DNA of 22,477 nucleotides from Paulinella micropora (taxonomy: Eukaryota; Cercozoa; Imbricatea; Euglyphida). A model generated the notes under the pieces. That model had not been told where the DNA came from. It saw only the letters and a program-made list of their open reading frames with translations, and did no database searches. The DNA lies in the NCBI GenBank assembly GCA_009731375.1, contig BJOX01000221.1:238139-260615 (forward strand). The letters are read 5' to 3'. Below are positions 14,325-21,380 of the stretch, piece by piece. Made by a program: the position numbers and the translations under genes. The stretch's first letter is position 1; every line of letters begins with the position of its first letter.

Positions 14325-14960
14325 ATGTATAGTCGTAAGTTGTATGTTGTGGGTGGTAGGCGGTTTCTAACAAAAACATCTATCAAATCCTACATAAGAA
14401 GAATGATAAACAAATATGACAATGGTGAAGTGCTAAACCCAGAAGATGGCAATTTCGTGCTAGACCTAATAACCCATCACCCTTGTCTAAAAAATGGCAT
14501 CATTGATGTTGAAAGTAATTTGACGACTGGAAGGAAACACTTTCGTGTAGACGGTAAGCCGTTTTCGTGGAATTGCTGTGTTGACCTCATAGGCCTTAGC
14601 AAATTAAAAAAAATGGCGAGAGTGATAAAAGAAGCAAGCAGGAATACAATAAGACCGCAAATACAAGAATATCTTGACATCGTGGCTATTGATGTATTCG
14701 TAGAACCCAGATACATATGCGAAATAAGTGGCGATATAAATGAGCGGGTTGATGTCCACGTAGACCACCACTTTGACATCATACAATTCAAAGACATCCT
14801 TAAACAATATCTTGAAGTAAATAGAGAATTAGAAGTTGAAGACGGTTTATTGAAAGAACCGCATTTTACTAAGTTTAGCGACTTCCACAAACAAAAAGCA
14901 ATACTGCGAATTATAAAAAAAGAAATCAATATAAGAGGTAAAATGTATCTCTTACGGTAA
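14325..14960 (+). CDS. DCL (DUF3223)-like domain fused to HNH-like nuclease
   Basis: 211 aa. Residues about 25-85 follow the DCL/DUF3223 layout: LNPEDGNFVLDLITHHPCLKN, then RKHFRVDGKPFSWNCCVDLI. In that family this module is a small domain found in plastid/nuclear plant proteins and phage proteins. From about 126 a nuclease-like segment follows: RYICEISGDINERVDVHVDHHFD resembles the HNH pattern (C..sG......VHVDH...F). FSDFHKQKAILRI then matches the closing helix with H and A.L. Probably a DNA endonuclease of the HNH type with DCL as targeting domain. Leader has ATAATATAGGAG just before the ATG. The end overlaps the converging 14952 gene by 9 bases. Confidence 0.65.
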   Translation: MYSRKLYVVGGRRFLTKTSIKSYIRRMINKYDNGEVLNPEDGNFVLDLITHHPCLKNGIIDVESNLTTGRKHFRVDGKPFSWNCCVDLIGLSKLKKMARVIKEASRNTIRPQIQEYLDIVAIDVFVEPRYICEISGDINERVDVHVDHHFDIIQFKDILKQYLEVNRELEVEDGLLKEPHFTKFSDFHKQKAILRIIKKEINIRGKMYLLR

Positions 14961-15140
14961 ATACCTCTTCAATTCGTCTTTATTCTTAAAATAAGGCTGT
15001 TGAACTAGCCATTCTAGATATTCTTTGTCAATCTTGGCAACATCTTCAATTTTCATTTTTTTATATTTTCCATATTGTAGAGTTTTATTTACTTCTTCCT
15101 CTTCGGCAGGAATTTCTTTTTTTGCTTCGGCTTCGCTCAT
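14952..15140 (-). CDS. ExoX C-terminal-like mini-protein, copy A
   Basis: 62 aa from ATG 15140, preceded by ATATAATATAGGTACA; a longer frame opening at 15179 overlaps the upstream gene and is less likely. Acidic N-terminus (MSEAEAKKEIPAEEEE), then the module YGKYKKMKIEDVAKIDKEYL with EWLVQQPYF following, which resembles the C-terminal domain appended to ExoX-type 3'-5' exonucleases (FGKYKG...iA..D..YL.WL). No exonuclease domain is present, so it would act alone or as an accessory subunit. Tandem paralogue of 15176-15448. Confidence 0.7.
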   Translation of the reverse strand: MSEAEAKKEIPAEEEEVNKTLQYGKYKKMKIEDVAKIDKEYLEWLVQQPYFKNKDELKRYLP

Positions 15141-15175
15141 TGTACCTATATTATATAAAAATTTATTTATTATAA

Positions 15176-15448
15176 TCATAAATACTTTTTCAATTCTTCT
15201 TTATTACTACACCACGGCTGACGGACTAGCCATTCAATATATGGCTTATCAATCTTTGCGATGTCTTCTATTTTTTTACCCTTGTATTTGCCGAAATGAA
15301 ACAAGTTTGGTTGAGCATTTCTCATTTCTTCAATCGCTTTTATTTCGTCGTGGATTACCTTTTGGACATCTTCCAACGAGAAGGATTTTTTTTCGCCTTC
15401 AATGGAAAGTTTTTGGAACTTCTCACACAGTCTAGTGAGGGCGGACAT
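15176..15448 (-). CDS. ExoX C-terminal-like mini-protein, copy B
   Basis: 90 aa. A helical N-terminal half (MSALTRLCEKFQKLSIEG...DVQKVIHDEIKAIEEM) is followed by FHFGKYKGKKIEDIAKIDKP and then YIEWLVRQPW, nearly the same module as copy A. The FGKYKG signature is better kept here. Both copies end in KxELKxYL. The two arose by tandem duplication and gained different N-termini. The role is unknown; the module in other proteins goes with DNA exonucleases and so suggests nucleic-acid metabolism. Diverges from the lipase gene across 78 bases. Confidence 0.7.
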   Translation of the reverse strand: MSALTRLCEKFQKLSIEGEKKSFSLEDVQKVIHDEIKAIEEMRNAQPNLFHFGKYKGKKIEDIAKIDKPYIEWLVRQPWCSNKEELKKYL

Positions 15449-15526
15449 AGTAGGGTGTATATAGTTGGCAGGAAAAAAAAATTAAATAATTAATAATATA
15501 CCTCATACTTCGGTAGACAGTACGCA
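15449..15526. promoter_or_regulatory. Divergent promoter between ExoX-C-like copy B and lipase
   Basis: 78 bases. Towards the minus gene there is an ATATAC/TATATAG stretch (15458-15464); towards the lipase there is AATTAATAATATACC followed by a 30-base leader to ATG 15527. AT-rich with an A9 run. Core elements resemble those upstream of other genes. Confidence 0.4.
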
Positions 15527-16087
15527 ATGTCTGAGTGGATTAAGTTTGTTAAGGCTTACTCTGCTAAACACGGTATAACCTATGGTGAGGCATTGAAAAA
15601 GGCGGGCAAGGAATACAGAAAGCAGAAGGGCGGCAGTGCGGAGTTGTCGGAGGATGTATATTTGGCTTCGTCTGAACGAAAAGGTGCTGACGGATGGAAG
15701 CCAGTTGCCAGCAAAGAAAAATCAACAGTGTATGAAAAAGATGGTAAGGCGATTGTGGCATTTAGAGGTTCCGTAGATAAGCGGGACCTGCTAACCGATG
15801 TCGCATTAGTAAAGGGAGTATTGAAAAGAACACCGAGATATAAAGAAGAACAGAAGCTGGTTAATGAAGTCATAAAGAAATATGGTAAGGATAATGTAGA
15901 GCTGACGGGTCATTCGTTAGGTGGCACAATAGCAAAAGATTTAAGCCGACAAACTGGTGTAAGGGCAACCACATACAATAAAGGCTCTAGCACAAAAGAC
16001 CTAATTGAAGGAGTAATTGACCGAGTGGCTGTGAAAGTAAATCCAAAAGGTAAGCGGGCGAAGACTGCGAAGCTGACCACGAACTAA
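15527..16087 (+). CDS. Class 3 lipase, truncated by in-frame TAA
   Basis: 186 aa as read. The N-terminus (WIKFVKAYSAKHGITYGEAL...KEYRKQKGG) is a short helical module I associate with virion proteins of nucleocytoviruses and PLVs. The alpha/beta-hydrolase part has IVAFRGSVDKRD (oxyanion strand) and the nucleophile elbow LTGHSLGGTIA with Ser 130. In class 3 lipases the catalytic Asp and His come later, and here both lie downstream of the TAA at 16085-16087, in the same frame (see next entry). As read, the enzyme would lack two triad residues. In related viruses such lipases are thought to be virion enzymes acting on host membranes. Confidence 0.85.
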   Translation: MSEWIKFVKAYSAKHGITYGEALKKAGKEYRKQKGGSAELSEDVYLASSERKGADGWKPVASKEKSTVYEKDGKAIVAFRGSVDKRDLLTDVALVKGVLKRTPRYKEEQKLVNEVIKKYGKDNVELTGHSLGGTIAKDLSRQTGVRATTYNKGSSTKDLIEGVIDRVAVKVNPKGKRAKTAKLTTN

Positions 16088-16216
16088 CGAACCGCATTTG
16101 ACCCCGTGTCATTGCTGGGAGCGACCGCTGTGAATACTAAGTTAGTGAAGCCGACGAGGGGTGTTCATACAATTAGAAGCTTCAAAGGTAAAGGAGCCAA
16201 AAAAATATATCTATGA
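16088..16216 (+). pseudogene. Lipase C-terminus after the in-frame stop
   Basis: The lipase frame stays open past the TAA for 42 more codons to TGA 16214-16216. It encodes FDPVSLLG (the expected catalytic Asp, codon 16100-16102) and GVHTIRSF (the expected His, codon 16166-16168), with a basic KGKGAKK end. TGA 16216 lies 3 bases from the end of the converging helicase at 16220, the same tight packing seen at other convergent ends here. So 16216 is the original gene end and the TAA is a single-codon lesion. Confidence 0.75.
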
Positions 16217-16219
16217 CTT

Positions 16220-17197
16220 TCATACATCATTTGATAGTCCAATATCGTTCAAGCAAGTAGCACGACTTAAAGCAACATATAACAAATTCATTGACAGTAG
16301 GTCTAGATTTATCCACACTGGTGTTGTTCGGCCTTGTGAGCAGTGGATGGTGGATGAGAATGTCGGTTGGATGTCCGCATATGGTTTCTTGTCTGGTATC
16401 GTTTTTTTTCTATCAAATTTCTGCTCAATTCTACCAATCGTAATGAATATATGTTCTTTGGTGTCCCTAGTAATAGTGTGAATATCGCCGTTATGAACTT
16501 TTTTTGAAATTGTATTACAACGAAACACAACCTGATGACCTGTTTTAAGTTGTTTATTTTGTAGCATTTTGTTATTGCTTTCATTAACATTGTTGTTAGA
16601 GTGGTGTAATATTAAAGGTGGGTTTTTGTCAGTCGGTTTAGGGTGTGGCTTAACTTGCTTATTGAGAGCATCTAATTCTTCAAGTGTTAGTATATTAGGT
16701 AGGCAGTCTTTTGCTTTATGTTGGCTAAGCTCATTACCGCCGACCTTGTAATAGTCTTCTACCTTATTTAAGATAGATTGTAGAACTAGGTCTTTGGCCT
16801 GTCTGTAATTTGTATCAAGATTTATTTTTGTAAATAGCTTGAAAGTTTTTGACTTGTGGAATGGTTCGGATGTTGGGTCTGGGCAAGGAAGCTGTGCTAA
16901 GTGGCCGAATAAGACAATAGATACACCGCCGAATGGTCTGTTGATTTTGGTATATTTTCTAAGCATATGGTCCAGACTTTCTAAATTCTTGGAAGTAAGC
17001 ATAGAAACTTCATCAATGGTTATTCGGTGATTACTTGCTTCTTCGCCCACTGGTATCGGTAGCGGTAGTCTATGATATAGCATTGTTAGTATTTTTTGGA
17101 GTGTATATTCAGAATTAATAACTTGGCGGGCATTGTGTGTCATAGCGGTTGATAAAGTCTTTTTGTCTTTGAAATGTGTGTTAGTGTATTTTGATGG
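16220..17197 (-). CDS. SF1 (Pif1/RecD-like) helicase part of polymerase-helicase
   Basis: 325 codons continuing in the polymerase frame after TAG 17198-17200; the first ATG in it is at 17143. Walker A (GKAGTGKSEM) lies before the TAG, at the end of the polymerase frame. This part has motif II ITIDEVSML, motif III LFGHLAQLP and the later motifs STIHCSQGRT and LLYVALSRAT, in the order of Pif1/RecD-type SF1B helicases. Without the Walker A upstream it could not hydrolyse ATP on its own, so it must be translated with the polymerase or be defunct. Expected role: 5'-3' unwinding at the viral fork. Confidence 0.85.
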   Translation of the reverse strand, partial: PSKYTNTHFKDKKTLSTAMTHNARQVINSEYTLQKILTMLYHRLPLPIPVGEEASNHRITIDEVSMLTSKNLESLDHMLRKYTKINRPFGGVSIVLFGHLAQLPCPDPTSEPFHKSKTFKLFTKINLDTNYRQAKDLVLQSILNKVEDYYKVGGNELSQHKAKDCLPNILTLEELDALNKQVKPHPKPTDKNPPLILHHSNNNVNESNNKMLQNKQLKTGHQVVFRCNTISKKVHNGDIHTITRDTKEHIFITIGRIEQKFDRKKTIPDKKPYADIQPTFSSTIHCSQGRTTPVWINLDLLSMNLLYVALSRATCLNDIGLSNDV

Positions 17198-19531
17198 CTA
17201 ACCAGTTAGGTATTTAATCATTTCAGATTTACCCGTTCCAGCTTTGCCGTGAATAAGTAAGAGTTCTTGTTCGGGTAAAGGTTTGTATTCGTCTTTGGTG
17301 CTATAATCTGGAAGCTCTGTATTCTCAAAGGCAGAGAACTCTGGATATTGTTTATGTGGCGTTTCTAAGAATTTTTGTAATGGTAGTATGTCTTTGAAAC
17401 CGCTGTGTCGCTGGTATGTTATCCGTGGTTCGCCATTTATGTAGGAAACGAAGCAAGTCATATTCAATTGTGGTGCTATGAACTCGTCTTGTTCTAAAAC
17501 CTCGGGACGAAATTCTTTTCCTGTTTTCATATATTCGCCTTCGTATGCGATACTGTCTGTATTAGAATATAACAAAGTCCGCCCAGTATTTACAAGCTTT
17601 AACATTTGGTTATGAAGAACTATCTTTTGGTATGCTAGCACATAGCCAGTTACATGAGACATTTGAAATATATTGTCTGTTTGGTTTGTGTCTTGATATG
17701 TGTAAATCATTCGCTCTGGTAGTAGGTCGTCGCCCATTTCGGCATATTTGGTCTTGTCATATGGAACTCGTTTCAGGAACAATAACCTATATCCTTTTTC
17801 TTTCATCATAAAATGTATTCGCTCATTGTATGACTTTGAAATGGTAGAGACTTGCTGAGTTCGGTGTATGTTCTTGTTCAGAGAGCCTACCAGTAAGTTG
17901 GTTGCTTTGGCTAAGGTGTCGTGTTCATAGCCAGGCTTATCAAAGTAGTAATCTTGCATATTTGTTATGTGTTCTGTGAAAGTTTCAAAAGGGTTGAAGT
18001 GGTTGTCTGCTACGTAAATTCTCTTAATAAATATCTTAACTCCTTGGTCAAACATATACAACAATGCGGGTATGGGTTGGCATTGTGTTCCTTTTGTGGT
18101 GTAGCCGTTGAAGAAGGTTGGAACTTTGAGTAAAGTCTGGTCGTAATCAAAAACAGCATAACCGTGTAGAGGTTTGACCTTGTTGTAGTATTCTTGTGTC
18201 ATATTTTGGTTTATATTAATTATGTTGCGAGGAGCTGTTGGGTATTCATTGAAGTAAGAAGACATTTCCCCTAGATTACCTAACGAAGCATTTGTATAAG
18301 CTTTTACCATATCAATCTGGTGTATCTTGTTGGGGCTTTTGGTGTGATGATTAAAGATATGATGAAACGGTATTTGACCAGATTTCACGTGTCGTAATAT
18401 ATTGGGTTCTGTGATTTGTGTATGGTATTTGGGGCTGTGTTTTTCAATGAGAGTTTCTATGAATAACTGTTTGAAGAACGATGCTAATGACCAGGCGGTA
18501 GTATCTTTAGGAACGAATGATGCGTGTTTGAAGCGGTCTGAACATTTATAGTTTAGTTTGTTTTCTTTATCCACTATTCCAATAATGTTTCCAGATTGGT
18601 CCATCATTGAATAACACTCCTTATGTTCTAATTCAAGTTTAGTTTGTATATTGTTGAGTTCTTCCTGTGATATCCATTTGTTCTCGTATTGGTTCGTAGA
18701 TAGTTTCACATTGCTGGCTTCGTGGTTAGTAGCATATTGGGGTCGTGGCTCTGGTATGTTTTCGTTAATATCGTATAATAGTTCAATTGACTTAATGTGT
18801 TGGATACAGATGTCTTTTTGTTTTCCTTGTATTAATGTGGCGTGATAATCGCTACATCTGATTATTATCTGTTTTGGGTATTGTTTGGTAGATGCTCGCC
18901 ATAACAAATTCATACCATCAAATACATAAATCCTACATCGGATAAAGTCTTCCATTTCTGTTAGGTCCTTTTCTGTCGCATATTTGATATCCCTAAAGCG
19001 GTCTATTATAATATTGTCTCGCTTTCGTTTTCTATTGTTTGGGTTTGGAAAGTCTTTCATAATACATTCTAGCACACAGTTTATTTCACCCTGTGCCATT
19101 GGTATGACAGCATTATTTTGCGGATGAACTTGGTCAATGGTAATGACTTTAAGGTCTTTGTCTTCTCTTTGTTCGTAAAATCTTGCTTGCCGTTCTACAA
19201 AGTTTCTAACCGCATTGATTGACCGCTTTAATTCGTTAGCTCTGTATATTCCTCTGACTGGTCCGTGATATCCTTCATAATCCAGATGGACGAGATAGCT
19301 TGTATTTGGGTTTAGCTCTTGGAGGCGAGCTTCCCATCCTGGGGCATACGGTATAACGAGTGAGTTATTTCTGCCGACTAGTTCGGGGTGGCCACCTGTT
19401 AATCTGTTTATAAGTCGCAGGGCGGTTGGAGTTGTAATGAGATACCATCTTCTTTTGCCTCTTTGTCTGATGTAGTCTCCTCGTCGCTCAATATGGTAGA
19501 GCGGAAATAGTTCTGGTTGGTATTGGTCCAT
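17198..19531 (-). CDS. Protein-primed-type family B DNA polymerase fused to helicase N-terminus
   Basis: 777 aa from ATG 19531. PolB motif A is at about 404 (IDMVKAYTN), motif B at about 539 (KATNLLVGSLNK) and motif C at about 655-663 (YSNTDSIAYEG). The DNTDS-like motif C and short size suit the protein-primed PolB of polintons and PLVs. The N-terminal third has Cys 152 in GEINCVLECI and His 230 in CSDYHATLI, reminiscent of a Cys/His domain often placed before such polymerases; a clear exonuclease motif set was not identified. The C-terminal 25 residues end in Walker A LIHGKAGTGKSEMIKY and then TAG. The next codons continue the helicase in frame, implying an original product of about 1,100 aa. 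TATATACA precedes the ATG. Confidence 0.88.
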   Translation of the reverse strand: MDQYQPELFPLYHIERRGDYIRQRGKRRWYLITTPTALRLINRLTGGHPELVGRNNSLVIPYAPGWEARLQELNPNTSYLVHLDYEGYHGPVRGIYRANELKRSINAVRNFVERQARFYEQREDKDLKVITIDQVHPQNNAVIPMAQGEINCVLECIMKDFPNPNNRKRKRDNIIIDRFRDIKYATEKDLTEMEDFIRCRIYVFDGMNLLWRASTKQYPKQIIIRCSDYHATLIQGKQKDICIQHIKSIELLYDINENIPEPRPQYATNHEASNVKLSTNQYENKWISQEELNNIQTKLELEHKECYSMMDQSGNIIGIVDKENKLNYKCSDRFKHASFVPKDTTAWSLASFFKQLFIETLIEKHSPKYHTQITEPNILRHVKSGQIPFHHIFNHHTKSPNKIHQIDMVKAYTNASLGNLGEMSSYFNEYPTAPRNIININQNMTQEYYNKVKPLHGYAVFDYDQTLLKVPTFFNGYTTKGTQCQPIPALLYMFDQGVKIFIKRIYVADNHFNPFETFTEHITNMQDYYFDKPGYEHDTLAKATNLLVGSLNKNIHRTQQVSTISKSYNERIHFMMKEKGYRLLFLKRVPYDKTKYAEMGDDLLPERMIYTYQDTNQTDNIFQMSHVTGYVLAYQKIVLHNQMLKLVNTGRTLLYSNTDSIAYEGEYMKTGKEFRPEVLEQDEFIAPQLNMTCFVSYINGEPRITYQRHSGFKDILPLQKFLETPHKQYPEFSAFENTELPDYSTKDEYKPLPEQELLLIHGKAGTGKSEMIKYLTG

Positions 19532-19643
19532 TGTATATAGATAGGCAGGATAAATTTTTTGAAAAATAATTATTTAATGCTTTACATATATATATGCGAT
19601 ATCTTTAGATGTAAAATACTTTACCAAAAAAAAATATTGTTGA
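19532..19643. other. AT-rich intergenic, polymerase promoter side
   Basis: 112 bases with no gene. Nearest the polymerase ATG is CTATCTATATACA (minus strand). Further out is AAATAATTATTTAAT, which matches part of the 59-bp repeat found at 19842 and 20523, so this may be a decayed third copy of that spacer. Confidence 0.4.
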
Positions 19644-19847
19644 TTAATCTGACTTAGTAAGTCGCTCTTCTAACTCCTGTATCTTCTTTTTGTATTCTTC
19701 TATATTTTGTTTGTATTGAACTAACATCTTTGCTTTGGCTCGCCGTTCTTCGTTTAGGCGGTCTTTATTGCGGTAATAGTATGCGAGAGCTTTCTCATTA
19801 TTCCTTTTTCTCCTTTCGTCTCCTTCATATATCTTTGGTCGTGGCAT
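19644..19847 (-). CDS. Small basic coiled-coil protein
   Basis: 67 aa. MPRPKIYEGDERRKRNNEKA is strongly basic, then YYYRNKDRLNEERRAKAKM, and a C-terminal coiled coil (about 44-65, QNIEEYKKKIQELEERL) with leucine/isoleucine spacing. The basic region followed by a coiled coil resembles a bZIP-type DNA-binding layout, but no specific family is recognised. The first two codons fall within the 59-bp repeat shared with the RING gene upstream. Confidence 0.6.
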   Translation of the reverse strand: MPRPKIYEGDERRKRNNEKALAYYYRNKDRLNEERRAKAKMLVQYKQNIEEYKKKIQELEERLTKSD

Positions 19848-19900
19848 CTTATATATATGTAATATTATTTTTATAAATGTAAATAATTATTTAATAATAC
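19842..19900. repeat. 59-bp perfect direct repeat, copy 1
   Basis: Identical over all 59 bases to 20523-20581. On the minus strand it holds the last four codons of the RING gene (ending IIK and TAA), the whole AT-rich spacer with a TATATATAAG box, and the first two codons (ATGCCA) of the small basic gene. Confidence 0.9.
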
Positions 19901-20528
19901 ATACCATTTCTTCAGCCGATAACCCGTATCGCATACACGATAAAGTCAATCTGTTCATATATGTTTGTAGTATATCACATATTAAATCAAAATTTGGACT
20001 ATCGCTATCTAAGAAATCTCGGTTTATCCATTTAGATGGCACATTAAAAGCAATTTTATTTTTTATATCTTTTTCAGAAATAGAAGACCTAGGAATGAAA
20101 TGTAAATTAGGTGAGCTCACATTTTTACATATTGGACACACTAAATTATTTTCAAGATGACACGGCACACAAGTTGAATATTGACACTTACAGCATCTTC
20201 TCAAAACATCAGCAGTATCAAAACAAATATTACAATGAAATTGCGGTTCATCTTTTAGTTTATCTATCAATGCTAATGTTATGTGCTTATGTGATACGAT
20301 ATTTTCTCTTACTTGCTTATATTGTAATGAAATTGTAGAATTATGTTTTATGAAATCATTATGTTCGCATTTTACGGAATAATACAATATATCAGTCTTA
20401 ACATCTTTGATGTCTTCTGGTTTATGAACTCTACGAACAACTCCAGCATATTTAAGCTCTTTGAATTTGTCTAGGACTAGCTTATTTAAATCGCTAGCAC
20501 ACTTGATTTGTTTTCTCTTGTTTGGCAT
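19887..20528 (-). CDS. RING-like zinc-finger protein
   Basis: 213 aa. Basic N-terminus MPNKRKQIK. At about 98-138 is a cluster FHCNICFDTADVLRRCCKC, then YSTCVPCHLENNLVCPICK: Cys pairs in the spacing of a RING/treble-clef finger, with Cys in place of most His ligands. RING proteins usually recruit ubiquitin-conjugating enzymes, and large DNA viruses use them to redirect host proteins; that role is inferred. The rest (about 1-95 and 140-213) has no recognised domain. It sits in a minus-strand trio with the multi-finger protein upstream and the basic coiled-coil protein downstream, with identical spacers between the genes. Confidence 0.75.
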   Translation of the reverse strand: MPNKRKQIKCASDLNKLVLDKFKELKYAGVVRRVHKPEDIKDVKTDILYYSVKCEHNDFIKHNSTISLQYKQVRENIVSHKHITLALIDKLKDEPQFHCNICFDTADVLRRCCKCQYSTCVPCHLENNLVCPICKNVSSPNLHFIPRSSISEKDIKNKIAFNVPSKWINRDFLDSDSPNFDLICDILQTYMNRLTLSCMRYGLSAEEMVCIIK

Positions 20529-20581
20529 CTTATATATATGTAATATTATTTTTATAAATGTAAATAATTATTTAATAATAC
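20523..20581. repeat. 59-bp perfect direct repeat, copy 2
   Basis: Identical to 19842-19900. It holds the last codons of the multi-finger gene (also ending IIK and TAA), the spacer and the first two codons of the RING gene. Confidence 0.9.
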
Positions 20582-21380
20582 GACCACACGACTCTTTGTG
20601 TTTTGTTAAAGTTATGTTATCAATTATTACCATAGAGCAATATTGACACCGTGCTATTAACGATTGTGTCATCAATACATTTAATAGTTCTGGCCCCATA
20701 ACTGTCGTTTTGTATTGTTCTAATAATGAGGTAGCTTCTTTATTTCGTTTAATGTTACCACATCGCAATTCGTGTATTCTTAAAGTTATGTTATTATTTA
20801 TTACCTTAGAGCAATATATACATTTCTTATCTGGTAATTTGTATTCTTTTGGCTGTAATGCTTCGGGGATTGGTGGTGCTATTGGTATAGGATGCTTTCG
20901 CTTTGTGTGTTGAATTAGACTATCTCGTCTCATTTCCATATCACATTGCGGGCATTTGACTTTTTCTGCTTGTCGTCTTCTTTCATATTCTCGTTTCTTT
21001 TGTTTTCTTTCTTCGCTTAATATTCTTTTCTTATTTTCGTGTATTTCTTTGATATGTATATTTAGACAGTCTCGCCTCATTTCTTTATCACATTGTGGGC
21101 ATTTAATTTTTCTAGCTTTTTCGGGTTGTCGTTTTCTATCATATTCTTTTTTATATGCTTTTTGTTCAGGTGTTAATATTTGTTTGTGTGTTTTAGCATA
21201 TTCATTCTGGTATTTTTTACAGCATTCCTTACAGTAGTTTCTATTAGCATATGAATTTTCTGGGGTTCTTACAACTTTACAATTTCTACATACCTTTAAG
21301 CATTCATCACACATTATATATGTATGTCCTCGTAATGAAATCCGTCGGTACCCTTTCTTGTCGCAATATTCGCAGTTCAT
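20568..21380 (-). CDS. Multi zinc-finger protein
   Basis: 270 aa. It starts with a Cys-pair module (MNCEYCDKKGY...CDECLKVCRNCK...NYCKECCKKY) of the treble-clef type. Two C2H2 fingers follow: CPQCDKEMRRDCLNIHIKEIH and CPQCDMEMRRDSLIQHTKRKH. Two more divergent fingers follow in the C-terminal half (CIYCSKVINNNITLRIHELRC and CQYCSMVIIDNITLTKHKESC, the last ligand being Cys). Lys/Arg/Glu-rich linkers lie between. The paired fingers arose by internal duplication. Likely DNA- or RNA-binding, perhaps a transcription regulator; the target is unknown. It is the outermost viral gene on the right. Confidence 0.75.
   Translation of the reverse strand: MNCEYCDKKGYRRISLRGHTYIMCDECLKVCRNCKVVRTPENSYANRNYCKECCKKYQNEYAKTHKQILTPEQKAYKKEYDRKRQPEKARKIKCPQCDKEMRRDCLNIHIKEIHENKKRILSEERKQKKREYERRRQAEKVKCPQCDMEMRRDSLIQHTKRKHPIPIAPPIPEALQPKEYKLPDKKCIYCSKVINNNITLRIHELRCGNIKRNKEATSLLEQYKTTVMGPELLNVLMTQSLIARCQYCSMVIIDNITLTKHKESCGRIIK

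Noticed and set aside
15527-19531. Reassigned stop codons (TAA/TAG read as an amino acid)
   Set aside because: Intact genes here end normally with TAA (9820, 10723), TAG (7667, 12345) and TGA (4980); the internal stops are better seen as lesions or readthrough.
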